From assembly GCA_023231445.1 (NCBI GenBank), contig JALNVF010000008.1, forward strand, positions 1 to 40,742: 40,742 nt of DNA, read 5' to 3'. The notes under the pieces are model-generated. The model searched no databases. It worked only from the letters and a program-made list of their open reading frames with translations, and was not told the origin of the DNA. Both the position numbers and the translations under genes were made by a program. This DNA comes from Treponema sp. (GTDB taxonomy: Bacteria > Spirochaetota > Spirochaetia > Treponematales > Treponemataceae). This document shows positions 24,575 to 33,578 of this stretch, piece after piece. How positions within the stretch are numbered: the first letter of the stretch is position 1; the number at the start of each line of letters is the position of its first letter.

Positions 24575-26425
24575 ATGAAAAAGATACATAACGCTGTATT
24601 TTTTGCAGTATTTTTTTTATGGGCAGGCATACTTTTTTGTAAAGAAACTACGACAAAAAAGGTTGATATTCTTTTTACTCATGATGTACATTCTCAGCTT
24701 GACAGAGAGGCAAAGGCCGCCCTGCTGGTAAAAAAAGAACAAAAGAAAAATCCGGACGTATTTTTCTTTGATGCCGGTGATTTTTCTATGGGTACGCTGT
24801 ATCAGATGCTTTATACAACGGAAGCCGCAGAACTGCGTATCCTTGGTATGGCAGGCACCGATGTAACAACTCTCGGCAATCATGAATTTGATTATGGTTC
24901 GTACGGCCTTTACGATATGCTTGAATCAGCGAAAAACTGTCGTGGTCCGGTTCCCCGCATTGTGCTTGCGAACGCAGACTGGGAAAAATCCGGGCCTGGG
25001 GCACTTGTTATAAAACAGGCTTTTGACGATTACGGCGTAAAACCATACGTTGTTGTAGAGAAGGGGGGTGTCCGTATAGCTGTATTCGGGATATTCGGAA
25101 AGAATGCACTTTTTTGCGCACCGACGTGTGAAGTTGCGTTTGCCGGCCAGTCCGAAAGCGCCGAAAAAATTGTTTCAGTTATAAAAGCAGAAGAAAAACC
25201 GGATATGATTGTGTGTCTTTCGCACAGCGGAACGAATGTAAAAAAATCGAAGTCGGAGGACGAGATTCTTGCAGAAAACGTTCCTTCCATTGATTTGATT
25301 GTAAGCGGCCATTCTCATACGACACTTGCAGAACCTGTTGTTCACGGAAATACCTGTATAGTTTCATGCGGTGCCTATTCTGAAAATATTGGACATGTTG
25401 AACTTGAACAGAATAACGACGGACGATGGAACGTAGTTGATTATACCTTAATTCCGGTTACTGACCGCATGCCGGAAGATGCTGAGCTGCAGACGGAATT
25501 AGAGTCATTCAGAGACGATGTCGATACGAAGTATCTTTCAAGATACAACCTGCGCAGTGACGAAATTCTTGCACAGAATTCCGGGCAGCTTTCAGAAACA
25601 GACGCCGGGTACGTTATGGCAGACTGTGTACGTACTGCTGTTAAGCAGCTTGAAACAGTTTCGGATAACAGCACATTCAGCGGAACTGGCAGGTATGTTG
25701 ATTTTGTCTGTATCCCTTCAGGACTCCTCCGGGGAACATACGCATCCGGGCCTGTTACAGTAGCTGACGTGTTTCAGTCATTTTCACTCGGCATCGGTCC
25801 TGACGGGTATACCGGTTATCCGCTCGTAAGCGTATGGGTAACGGGAAAAGACATAAAATCCGTTACCGAGCTGGATGCATCTCTTTCTCCCTTTATGGAT
25901 ACTGTTTCCCTTTATTTTTCCGGACTGGCATTTACATACAATCCGCACCGTTTTATTTTTAACAAGGTTGAAAAAGCTATGACTGTTACCGAAGACGGTA
26001 CAGAAACACCGCTTGTTGACAATAAACTGTACCGGTGTATCATTGATATCTATACCGCCCGTATGATGAAAGGTGTCGTGGGGGTAACAAAAGGAATGGT
26101 TCAAATAGTACCACGCGATGCACAGGGGAATCCGGTAACTGATTTTACAAAGCAGATTGTGTATGCAAAAAGCGGTGAGTTGAAGGGGTGGTATGCGATC
26201 GCATACGGACTGCGGGAGAAAAGAGTTATTTCCGGGTATTCCGGACGGCGTGAAAAAATGAAACTGCGTGATTCATCATGGGCTCCGGCTGCACTGTTTT
26301 TATATCCGTCTCATTTTGCAGTTCTCGTATACAGTATAAGCTGCATTCTTACAGCCGTCTGTATTCTGCTGATCGTACTTGTTGTCAGGCTTAAACGGAA
26401 AAGAAAGCAAAAACAGGCAGACTGA
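24575..26425 (+). CDS. 5'-nucleotidase/UshA-like metallophosphoesterase with C-terminal membrane anchor
   Basis: A 616-residue exported protein. A signal sequence (1-23) precedes a calcineurin-type phosphoesterase domain with FTHDVHSQLD (D37, H39), FDAGDF (D66, D69), TTLGNHEFDYG (N102, H103), CLSHSG and VSGHSHTTL, all two-metal ligands in place. The 5'-nucleotidase C-terminal domain covers about 325-520. A single helix near residues 580-605 (FAVLVYSISCILTAVCILLIVLVV) followed by a lysine/arginine-rich end should hold it in the inner membrane with the catalytic part outside. Likely substrates are nucleotides, whose nucleosides could be imported by the nearby PnrACDE system. No ribosome site; leaderless expression is likely. 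Confidence 0.9.
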   Translation: MKKIHNAVFFAVFFLWAGILFCKETTTKKVDILFTHDVHSQLDREAKAALLVKKEQKKNPDVFFFDAGDFSMGTLYQMLYTTEAAELRILGMAGTDVTTLGNHEFDYGSYGLYDMLESAKNCRGPVPRIVLANADWEKSGPGALVIKQAFDDYGVKPYVVVEKGGVRIAVFGIFGKNALFCAPTCEVAFAGQSESAEKIVSVIKAEEKPDMIVCLSHSGTNVKKSKSEDEILAENVPSIDLIVSGHSHTTLAEPVVHGNTCIVSCGAYSENIGHVELEQNNDGRWNVVDYTLIPVTDRMPEDAELQTELESFRDDVDTKYLSRYNLRSDEILAQNSGQLSETDAGYVMADCVRTAVKQLETVSDNSTFSGTGRYVDFVCIPSGLLRGTYASGPVTVADVFQSFSLGIGPDGYTGYPLVSVWVTGKDIKSVTELDASLSPFMDTVSLYFSGLAFTYNPHRFIFNKVEKAMTVTEDGTETPLVDNKLYRCIIDIYTARMMKGVVGVTKGMVQIVPRDAQGNPVTDFTKQIVYAKSGELKGWYAIAYGLREKRVISGYSGRREKMKLRDSSWAPAALFLYPSHFAVLVYSISCILTAVCILLIVLVVRLKRKRKQKQAD

Positions 26426-26451
26426 ATCATACTGATTTATCCGACAGGACC

Positions 26452-28149
26452 TTAAGTTTCAACAAGTCCCTTGTCTGTTATCCTGATAGACGGAATGACC
26501 GTAAGTGCCATAAACGACAGCGTAATAAACGGGTCTATTCCTTTCCTTATACCGAGCCGTTCTGCCTCTTTCAGCATTTCTGCAAGCGTTTCTTCAACTT
26601 CGGTACACGCCTGCATGCTCATAAGACCGCAGACGGGAAGCGGCAGTTTTCCGGTAATTTTCCCGCCGGAGGAAATTGCGTATCCGCCCTGCATTTCCTG
26701 TATACATGCGGCGGCAGTCAGAATATCAGTGTCGTTGTCGCCTGCTGCTATAATGTTGTGGGCGTCGTGAGATACGGACGTTGCGATTGCTCCTCCGTGT
26801 ATACCAAACCCTTTAAGCGGGGCGGCCGCTGCTTTTCCAGTTCTGCCGTGACGTTCAAATACGCATATCTTATTGTATCTGCTGTCGGGCATAAAGAATC
26901 CGTCTCTTCCCCCTGTTTTTTCATGAAGACTTTCGGTAAGCAGCTGCCCGGGAATCATTCCGATTACGCGGTTGCGGTCTTCAAGCCCGACACGTATACG
27001 ATCCGGTACCAGGTTTTCAACGTGGACGGTGGAACGCAGTTTCGGAGGAACGGGAACATCGTATTCTGCAGCATAATCGTCGGCGGTAAGAATCATTCCA
27101 TTTTTAATCACCGCGGCAGGTACCGTATCGTCAAGTTTGTTCATGATCAGAATATCTGCTTTGAATCCGGCCGCGACAGCGCCATGGTTGCGCAGACCAT
27201 AAAAACGTGCAGTCTGCCAGCTTCCCATCCGGTATGCCTGCACGGGTGGTACTCCGAGTTTAATCGCTTTATGCACACAGGTACTTATGTGGCCTTCCCG
27301 CCTGATTTCTGCCGTATGCTTATCGTCCGTACAGAACATACAGTTGTCAAGCGAAACATGAGCTGCCAGCAGGCCTTTTACCACAGCCTCCAGATTTTTT
27401 GCACCGCTTCCTTCCCGTATAAATACTGCTAAACCGGAACGGAGTTTTTCGAGCGCTTCTTTTCCTGTCGTTGATTCATGGCAGTTTTCAATACCAGCCA
27501 GTCTGTATGCCTGAAGGTCGTTTCCGCATCCGCCCGGGTAATGACCGTCGATGCGGTATTCCCTGCCGCTGAACATATGCAGTTTTTCGGCCATGCGGGA
27601 ATCACCGGAAATTACATCCCTGTACCGCATGACTTCTCCAAGACCAAGAACACGCGGGTGGTGCAGATATCGTTTCATCATTGCAGGGGTAAACTCTCCG
27701 CAGCCGTTCGTATCGCTGTCTGCAGCCGGAACAGATGACGGGATAAGAATGTAAACGTCCATAAGCGTATGTTCCGTCGCCTCAAGCAGATAATCAAGCG
27801 CATCTGTGCCGCTTACATTTACCGCTTCATGCGGATCGGCGATAATCGTTGTCGTACCGGCTTTGACAAGTACTTTTGAAAGTTCTCCGGGCAGCAGCAT
27901 GGAAGATTCCATATGCATGTGAGCGTCGATAAGCCCCGGCGCAATATATTTTTTTCTACAGTCTATTTCTTTTTTACCGGAATACGTTCCCAGTCCCACA
28001 ATCGTACTCCCGCAGAAAGCTACGTCGGTTTTTATCAGTTCTGAAGAAAAAACGTCTACGACAGTTCCTCCCTTGAGAACAACATCGGCTTTTTCGTCAC
28101 CCCGTGCAGCGGCCAGAAGACGTGTACGGGTATCTGCGGAAGACTCCAT
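26452..28149 (-). CDS. ade: Adenine deaminase
   Basis: A 565-residue amidohydrolase-fold enzyme converting adenine to hypoxanthine and ammonia. Metal-binding motifs are present: GLIDAHMHMESSML near residue 70, ADPHEAVNVSG near 105, and CTDDKHTAEI near 272. The C-terminal domain has SVSHDAHNIIAAGDNDTDI and GGYAISSGGKITGKLPLPVCGLMS, specific to the Ade family. Length is typical. An AGGAG ribosome site precedes the ATG and a TATAAT lies at 28169-28174, though no clear -35 was found. It is convergent with the phosphohydrolase gene. Together with PnrACDE it points to purine salvage. Confidence 0.96.
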   Translation of the reverse strand: MESSADTRTRLLAAARGDEKADVVLKGGTVVDVFSSELIKTDVAFCGSTIVGLGTYSGKKEIDCRKKYIAPGLIDAHMHMESSMLLPGELSKVLVKAGTTTIIADPHEAVNVSGTDALDYLLEATEHTLMDVYILIPSSVPAADSDTNGCGEFTPAMMKRYLHHPRVLGLGEVMRYRDVISGDSRMAEKLHMFSGREYRIDGHYPGGCGNDLQAYRLAGIENCHESTTGKEALEKLRSGLAVFIREGSGAKNLEAVVKGLLAAHVSLDNCMFCTDDKHTAEIRREGHISTCVHKAIKLGVPPVQAYRMGSWQTARFYGLRNHGAVAAGFKADILIMNKLDDTVPAAVIKNGMILTADDYAAEYDVPVPPKLRSTVHVENLVPDRIRVGLEDRNRVIGMIPGQLLTESLHEKTGGRDGFFMPDSRYNKICVFERHGRTGKAAAAPLKGFGIHGGAIATSVSHDAHNIIAAGDNDTDILTAAACIQEMQGGYAISSGGKITGKLPLPVCGLMSMQACTEVEETLAEMLKEAERLGIRKGIDPFITLSFMALTVIPSIRITDKGLVET

Positions 28150-28222
28150 AAAACTCCTTATATACCCTATTATATAGTAAAAAGTCGTTCACGGGGAAAA
28201 AAAAGTGAAACTGCCGGAATAA

Positions 28223-28780
28223 TTACGGTCGGAACGATTTGAGTGCATCGATTGTTTTTTGAATTAATTCCTCAAGCGTCCAGCCGAGCATGTCCGCACC
28301 ATTCTGAATTACTTCGCGCGAACAGCCTGCGGCGAATTTAGGTGTTTTGAATTTCTTTAGTACTGATTTTACTTCCAGATCCTGAACGCTCTTAGACGGA
28401 CGCATGATCACGACAGCTCCGATAAGTCCTGTCAATTCGTCCGCCGCATACAGTACTTTTTCCATTTCGAGTTCAGGCTTTATATCGACCGTAATTCCGT
28501 AGCCATGACTTGCCGCGGCACGGATTGCTTCCGGTGAAAGACCTGCCTCTTTCATGAGTTCCTGTTCTTTTATACAGTGCTGTTCAGGCCATTTTTCAAA
28601 GTCAAGATCGTGAAGCAGCCCTACGATACCCCAGAAATCTTCATCTCTCTCATATCCCAGAGCCCGGGCAAACCAGCGCATTGTACCTTCGACTATCTGT
28701 CCGTGTTCCAGGTGAAAAGGATCACTATTATATTTTTTTAACAGAGTCCATGCATCATCTCGTGAAATACCAGCGTTCAT
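28223..28780 (-). CDS. HD-domain phosphohydrolase-like protein
   Basis: A 185-residue cytoplasmic protein of the small HD/HDIG family. An early His in HLEHGQIVEG, the metal-binding HD pair in GLLHDLDFEKWPEQH (about 50-64), SHGYG near residue 97 and the Asp in YAADELTGLIGAVV near 117 form the usual metal site. The family is widespread in anaerobes, often annotated only as HDIG or hydrolase; the substrate is unknown. AGGAGG lies 8 bases before the ATG. The upstream gap holds a palindrome (28828-28839) near its possible -35 region. Confidence 0.88.
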   Translation of the reverse strand: MNAGISRDDAWTLLKKYNSDPFHLEHGQIVEGTMRWFARALGYERDEDFWGIVGLLHDLDFEKWPEQHCIKEQELMKEAGLSPEAIRAAASHGYGITVDIKPELEMEKVLYAADELTGLIGAVVIMRPSKSVQDLEVKSVLKKFKTPKFAAGCSREVIQNGADMLGWTLEELIQKTIDALKSFRP

Positions 28781-28827
28781 GCTGCGCCTCCTGATGAAGG
28801 AAGTATAACATTTTCACAACGAATAGT

Positions 28828-28839
28828 AAGCAATTGCTT
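28828..28839. promoter_or_regulatory. 12-bp perfect palindrome in the divergent HD/TSUP intergenic region
   Basis: AAGCAATTGCTT is a perfect palindrome in the 140-base gap between the divergent HD and TSUP genes. A TATACT -10 for the TSUP gene is at 28894-28899. An operator is possible but there is only one copy. Confidence 0.3.
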
Positions 28840-28920
28840 CAATAAAAAATATTTTCCTGTAATTCCGGTACAGTTGCTTGTACATACCCTGCGTATACTC
28901 TAAAATAACGGATTACAGAT

Positions 28921-29736
28921 ATGAATGTAATGCCGCTTACTCCTTTAACTTTTTTTATTGTATGTCCTCTTGTTTTTCTGGCAGGATTTGTTGATTCTAT
29001 TGCAGGAGGGGGCGGTATTATTTCTTTACCCGCATATCTTTTTGCGGGGCTTCCTGTTCATAACGCGCTGGCGACAAACAAACTATCGTCGTTCTGCGGT
29101 TCGACAGTAGCAACCGGCAGGTATTTGAAAAACAGGTGTTATCAGAAAATATTCATTCTGCCGACGGTCGCTGCGGCACTGGCAGGATCTGCCGCCGGTG
29201 CGCGGCTTTCTCTTATTGCCGGCGACGATCTGTTGAAAAAAGTCCTGCTTGTTGTTCTGCCTTTCGTTGCAGTTGTTACTGTCTTCCGCCGCGGGAAAAA
29301 AGAGAAACCGGAAGAAACAGGTTTGCAGGAACAGAATACCCTGATACAGAAAAAAGTCCCCAGATCTCTTTCTCAGAAAACTCAGCTTATAATTGCAACG
29401 GGTGCTTCTCTTGTAATCGGAATGTACGATGGGTTTTACGGTCCCGGTACAGGTACCTTTCTTATGCTCGTATTTACCGGCATTCTCGGGTTTGAAGAAC
29501 GTGATGCGGCCGGTAATACTAAATGCGTGAACTGGTCATCGAATGCAGCGGCTCTTGCCACGTTTATAACGGGCGGAAAGGTTGTGTGGATACTTGGGGC
29601 CGCAGCAGCTGTATGCAGCATTGCAGGAAATTACTGCGGTTCCGGCCTGGTTATAAAGGACGGGAAAAAGTATGTCCGTCCCGTTATTATTGTGGTGCTT
29701 ATCCTGCTGTTCGTAAAAATACTCAGCGGAAAGTAG
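28921..29736 (+). CDS. TSUP (TauE/SafE) family membrane permease
   Basis: A 271-residue inner-membrane protein with about eight hydrophobic helices in two halves. The family motif GFVDSIAGGGGIISLPAYLFAG appears near residue 22 and its repeat, GMYDGFYGPGTGTFLMLVF, near 167; ATNKLSS and NTKCVNWSSN follow each half as expected. TSUP proteins move small sulfur- or carbon-containing anions such as sulfite, sulfoacetate or thiosulfate; the substrate here is unknown. No clear ribosome site is visible before the ATG; a -10-like TATACT lies about 21 bases upstream. Confidence 0.92.
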   Translation: MNVMPLTPLTFFIVCPLVFLAGFVDSIAGGGGIISLPAYLFAGLPVHNALATNKLSSFCGSTVATGRYLKNRCYQKIFILPTVAAALAGSAAGARLSLIAGDDLLKKVLLVVLPFVAVVTVFRRGKKEKPEETGLQEQNTLIQKKVPRSLSQKTQLIIATGASLVIGMYDGFYGPGTGTFLMLVFTGILGFEERDAAGNTKCVNWSSNAAALATFITGGKVVWILGAAAAVCSIAGNYCGSGLVIKDGKKYVRPVIIVVLILLFVKILSGK

Positions 29737-29802
29737 CACTGACGGAAATAAATGTGTACAAGTTACCTTCCCGATTATACCGGCTGGTGTTTTTCCGGTT
29801 AT

Positions 29803-30360
29803 TTAAAACCGGTACCGCAGTCCGGTACCGAACGAAAAACCGATTGCCGATTCAGTGGGAAATTGTCCCATAAAACCGAATTGCACCGGAATGGACAGAT
29901 GATTTACAAACATGATGTCAAATCCGAACCCGATACCTGCAATTACATCTGCATAATACAGTGAATCAGTTTTTTCCGAACTTTCCGTTTCATCAGACCA
30001 TGAATAGCTGTTTTGTATAAAACCCCGGTGACCGGCAAGCAGCCATGCGTAAAGACTTGTACCTGTCCGGGTTCCCCATGTGGTATCATATAATCTGTAT
30101 TGAAATTCGGCAGCGATGTTATAATCAAGCGGTTTATAGGCGCCAGAAGCAGAATCATAATATGCAGCACCTTCAATCTGGAATCCGATACGGTCTGTAC
30201 ACCATGACTGGTACTGAAGTCCGTATACGCTTGTGGCACTATTTGACATAGCAAAAACTCCGACTGCATTCTTAAAATCAAGCGGGTTTGCCCATACCTG
30301 AACGGCACTCAACAGTATTACTGCAAAAATACCTGTCAAAGTTTTACTGATTCTCTTCAT
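29803..30360 (-). CDS. Small outer-membrane beta-barrel candidate
   Basis: A 185-residue protein with a clear signal peptide ending VWANP (cleavage after about residue 25). The rest is made of alternating strands with aromatic girdles (GLQYQSWCTDRIGFQIEGAAYY, then EFQYRLYDTTW) and ends SFGTGLRYRF with a terminal Phe, typical of eight-stranded outer-membrane proteins. The family is not recognised. A GAGGAG ribosome site and a TTGACA-containing promoter candidate lie upstream. A weak ACCGG/CCGGT hairpin follows the stop. Confidence 0.7.
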   Translation of the reverse strand: MKRISKTLTGIFAVILLSAVQVWANPLDFKNAVGVFAMSNSATSVYGLQYQSWCTDRIGFQIEGAAYYDSASGAYKPLDYNIAAEFQYRLYDTTWGTRTGTSLYAWLLAGHRGFIQNSYSWSDETESSEKTDSLYYADVIAGIGFGFDIMFVNHLSIPVQFGFMGQFPTESAIGFSFGTGLRYRF

Positions 30361-30390
30361 TTTTATACTCGTCTCCTCTTTTTATATATT

Positions 30391-30419
30391 AAATTAAGTC
30401 AGTTTTATTAATTTGTCAA
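30391..30419 (-). promoter_or_regulatory. Promoter candidate for the barrel gene at 29803
   Basis: TTGACA (30414-30419) is a full -35 match; at 17 bases the -10 would be TAATTT (30391-30396), which is weak. The leader would be about 25 bases and contains GAGGAG. Confidence 0.4.
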
Positions 30420-30489
30420 TGTTTTGTTTTAATGCAGCAGACCCATGTCCGGGCCGTTTGAGAAGGCTGTTAAGAACTGTATTGCCGAT

Positions 30490-30954
30490 TCAGCGGGAAC
30501 ATACCGCGGCGATTTCTCCAATCATTTTTTCATGTATCTTCATGTGTACATAGTAATCCTGTACCAGAAATTCAAGCGTAAGCGGACTCCTGCCGTTTTC
30601 CGGCTGCCAGGTATGCATGAGACAGTCCTCTGGTATGGTACGTATTATTTCCAGCAGATATTCGTTGTACAGTTTCCACAGCAGGATGAGCTGTCTGAAA
30701 TCCATCTGCCTGATACGGGATGTGTCCACCCACGGTTCCGCTTCATAACTGGGAAAAACGATGGAAGGTGAAAGCTGCAGGCGGACAAACCGCTGATGAT
30801 TATTCGATGCCGAATCGATAAGATGTGCGACATGATTTCTGATTGTCCACGTATCAGCATCAGTATGTATGTCTGCAATGTCTTCAAGACCGGCGAGCAG
30901 TTCATAAAAGCCGGTAACCTGTTTCAAGTACGTTTCAACCGGAAAATGTTCCAT
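30490..30954 (-). CDS. DinB-family four-helix protein
   Basis: A 154-residue protein of the DinB/DUF664-like superfamily, four-helix bundles that bind a metal through three histidines. TWTIRNHVAHLIDSASNNHQRF (about 36-57) carries the first His, and YYVHMKIHEKMIGEI near the C-terminus gives the HxxxH pair. Family members act as thiol-dependent transferases or are uncharacterised; nothing here narrows this. A G-rich stretch lies 9 bases before the ATG. It stands between the barrel gene and the uvrA paralogue, all on the minus strand. Confidence 0.8.
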   Translation of the reverse strand: MEHFPVETYLKQVTGFYELLAGLEDIADIHTDADTWTIRNHVAHLIDSASNNHQRFVRLQLSPSIVFPSYEAEPWVDTSRIRQMDFRQLILLWKLYNEYLLEIIRTIPEDCLMHTWQPENGRSPLTLEFLVQDYYVHMKIHEKMIGEIAAVCSR

Positions 30955-31094
30955 AATTACTTACCCCCGAAGAAATAATAGCCCGTTGTTATGGAATAGT
31001 ATACCGCAGAGCGGAATAATCAATCATGGGGAGGTACATCAGATACTGACCGGCTTGAGAGATTATTGTGATTTACTCAGCATGTCCGCGTATT

Positions 31095-33395
31095 TCAGTC
31101 CTGTATACCTTCCTGTTTCCGCAGCCATTCCGCGGTAATCGTGTGCGCATTGTCCCTCATCTGCAGGGGGGTGCCTTCAAATACAACCTGTCCGCCGTTT
31201 TTACCGCCGTCCGGGCCGATGTCCAGCACCCAGTCGGCATGCCGGACTACGTCAAGATCATGCTCTATGATGACCATTGTGTTTCCTTTGTCCACAATGC
31301 GGTCAAAGAGGGTAAGGAGCTTTCCCGTATCGGAGACGTGCAGCCCTGTCGTGGGTTCATCAAGTATGTAGATGCTTCCTTTTTTTCCGAGTGATTTTGC
31401 AAGCTTGATGCGCTGCCGTTCGCCGCCCGACAGCGTTGAAAGCGGCTGTCCCAAGTCAAGGTAGGAAAGGCCTGTTTCAATCATGGCGCGGAGCGTACGG
31501 CAGATTTTTGAAGCACTCTTTTCAGCAGCCCTGTTCTGTTCCGTACTTTTAATCCCGCTGAAGAACGAAAGTGCTTCCTCTGCGCTCATGTCGAGTATGT
31601 CAACAATTGATTTTCCGCGGCACCGCGCATTACGGGCGGCGTCATTATACCGTGTCTGACCGCATGCTTCGCACGGTGTTACGACAGGATCCATGAACAC
31701 CAGTTCCGTGACAATAACTCCCTTCCCGCTGCAGACAGGACACGCTCCTTCGGAATTAAAACTGAATAATCCTTCCGGCTCTCCTGTTTCAGCGGCAAAC
31801 AGCTTCCTTATTTCGTCGAAGCATCCCAGAAACGAAGCAGGCATGGAGCGGTTCGTTGCCGTTATAGGTCCCTGATCAACCCTGATAACCCGGTCCGCAT
31901 ATTTTTCCGCGAATGCATGCGATATAAGGGAACTCTTCCCGCTTCCTGCAACACCGGTAACGACCGTGAGAACACCTTCGGGAATGTTCACCGACACGTC
32001 TTTAAGGTTGTGGACCGACGCATGGTTCACCGGCAGCTGACCTTTTGCTGTCCGCACTGCATTTTTATACGGCAGCACCGTTTTCATTGCACTTCCGGTA
32101 AGCGTTCCCGACGAAAGGAGCCTCTCATACGGTCCCTGGAATACGATCTGTCCGCCGTTCCTTCCGGCTCCCGGCCCTACGTCGATAACTTCGTCAGCAG
32201 CTGCAATTACATCGCGGTCGTGTTCAACAACAAGAACCGTATTACCCTTATCCCTGAGGGAAGAAAGAAGGCTCGTCATACGCCATACGTCCCGCGGATG
32301 CAGCCCTGTACTCGGCTCGTCAAAAATGTACGTAAGGTCCGTGAGGGACGAGCTCATGTATCGTACCAGTTTAAGCCGCTGGGCCTCTCCGCCTGAAAGC
32401 GTATCCGATTCACGGTCAAGCGAGAGATACGGCAGTCCTATACTGATAAGCCTGCTGAGCGTCGCGCGGAGCGATTCGATAACCGTCGCGACACGTTTGT
32501 CGGTTATGGAACCGAGTACTTCGTACAGTTCCGTAAACTCCATGGCACACAGTTCCGGAAGCGTATGTCCCGCGACCCGGCATGAACGCGCCGTTTCGTT
32601 TAACCGTGTTCCCCCGCAGTCCGGGCACGGCGCTTCGGACATAAGCTCAGTCTGATGTTCCTGCATCGATTTAGAATACGAACTCAGGTCACGGTGGAGA
32701 AAGAGACGGGAAAAATGAGGAACCAGCCCTTCGCAGTATTTACTTTCCCGCGGATTTTCTTTTCCGGCACGGTTTCCGTACATGAGCATATTGTATTCTT
32801 CCGTGGTGAAATTCCTGATCTTTTTATCCATATCGAAGAAGTGTAACTTTTCCAGCTGTTTCCAGTAATACCCCTGTGGTCTGTACAGCGTATAGAGGAC
32901 AGCCCCTTCGTTAAGTGATTTTTCCCTGTCGATAAACTGATCGGTATTAAGTCTGGTTACCTTTCCCATCCCGCTGCACGTTTTACACATACCGTTCGGA
33001 TCATTGAATGAAAAGAACGAAGCGGTCCCGACGTACGGCGTTCCGGTACGTGAAAAAATAAGACGCATCTGGGCATACATGTCGGAAATCGTCCCGACCG
33101 TGGACCGTGCATTTCCCCCCAGCGGCGACTGGTCAACGATGACCGATGCTGTAAGATTTTCAATACGGTCTGCATGAGGCTTCGGATGTTTCGGCAGTCT
33201 GCTCCTGATGAAAGCGGAATAACTTTCATTCATCTGTCGCTGCGATTCTGCTCCGATCGTATCAAATACAATGCTTGATTTACCGCTTCCCGATACACCG
33301 GTAAATACAACAAGTTTCTGCCTGGGTATCCGCAGATTCACGTTTTTGAGATTGTTTTCGTGCAATCCTGTAATCACTATGTCTTCTGTTTTCAT
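31095..33395 (-). CDS. Short UvrA-like ABC ATPase paralogue
   Basis: A 766-residue UvrA-type protein, clearly shorter than housekeeping UvrA (about 940), so probably a UvrA2-class paralogue associated with DNA-damage or drug tolerance. Two ABC modules are complete: Walker A GVSGSGKSS and GVAGSGKSS, signatures LSGGEAQRLKLVRY and LSGGERQRIKLAKS. Cys pairs CKTCSGMG, CPDCGGTR, CPVCSGKG and CEACGQTR suggest zinc sites. The start is set at the ATG 33395: the frame extends to a TTG at 33431, but that TTG belongs to a TTGACA -35 box. With the -10 7 bases before the ATG and no ribosome site, the transcript may be leaderless. Confidence 0.9.
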   Translation of the reverse strand: MKTEDIVITGLHENNLKNVNLRIPRQKLVVFTGVSGSGKSSIVFDTIGAESQRQMNESYSAFIRSRLPKHPKPHADRIENLTASVIVDQSPLGGNARSTVGTISDMYAQMRLIFSRTGTPYVGTASFFSFNDPNGMCKTCSGMGKVTRLNTDQFIDREKSLNEGAVLYTLYRPQGYYWKQLEKLHFFDMDKKIRNFTTEEYNMLMYGNRAGKENPRESKYCEGLVPHFSRLFLHRDLSSYSKSMQEHQTELMSEAPCPDCGGTRLNETARSCRVAGHTLPELCAMEFTELYEVLGSITDKRVATVIESLRATLSRLISIGLPYLSLDRESDTLSGGEAQRLKLVRYMSSSLTDLTYIFDEPSTGLHPRDVWRMTSLLSSLRDKGNTVLVVEHDRDVIAAADEVIDVGPGAGRNGGQIVFQGPYERLLSSGTLTGSAMKTVLPYKNAVRTAKGQLPVNHASVHNLKDVSVNIPEGVLTVVTGVAGSGKSSLISHAFAEKYADRVIRVDQGPITATNRSMPASFLGCFDEIRKLFAAETGEPEGLFSFNSEGACPVCSGKGVIVTELVFMDPVVTPCEACGQTRYNDAARNARCRGKSIVDILDMSAEEALSFFSGIKSTEQNRAAEKSASKICRTLRAMIETGLSYLDLGQPLSTLSGGERQRIKLAKSLGKKGSIYILDEPTTGLHVSDTGKLLTLFDRIVDKGNTMVIIEHDLDVVRHADWVLDIGPDGGKNGGQVVFEGTPLQMRDNAHTITAEWLRKQEGIQD

Positions 33396-33402
33396 GCGGT
33401 AT

Positions 33403-33431
33403 ATCATTATGTGATTAAAAATAATTGTCAA
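33403..33431 (-). promoter_or_regulatory. Promoter abutting the uvrA-paralogue start codon
   Basis: TTGACA (33426-33431) and AATGAT (33403-33408) are 17 bases apart on the minus strand. The predicted start point falls on or next to the A of the ATG at 33395. This also shows that the longer open frame from 33431 is not the real start. Confidence 0.55.
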
Positions 33432-33578
33432 GTGTATAGTGTTTCAATGAGAAATGAAGCGAAATGTTTTTATAGTGATTTATACGTCAACGTATCTGAA
33501 TTACGAAATCATGTTAATGATTCTTTTGATCTTCTCTGATAAAAATACTACACCCTTAAGTTTTACTGCTGCGAGTTT

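Noticed and set aside
26758..27432. 224-residue plus-strand open frame opposite ade
   Set aside because: Long, but entirely antisense to the well-conserved adenine deaminase; composition is not protein-like.
33396..33431. Longer start for the uvrA paralogue (TTG at 33431)
   Set aside because: This TTG is part of a TTGACA -35 box and no ribosome site precedes it.
33482..33495. ATACGT-ca-ACGTAT inverted repeat downstream of the PH-like gene
   Set aside because: Only 6 bp, no T-run, no nearby promoter; could be chance.
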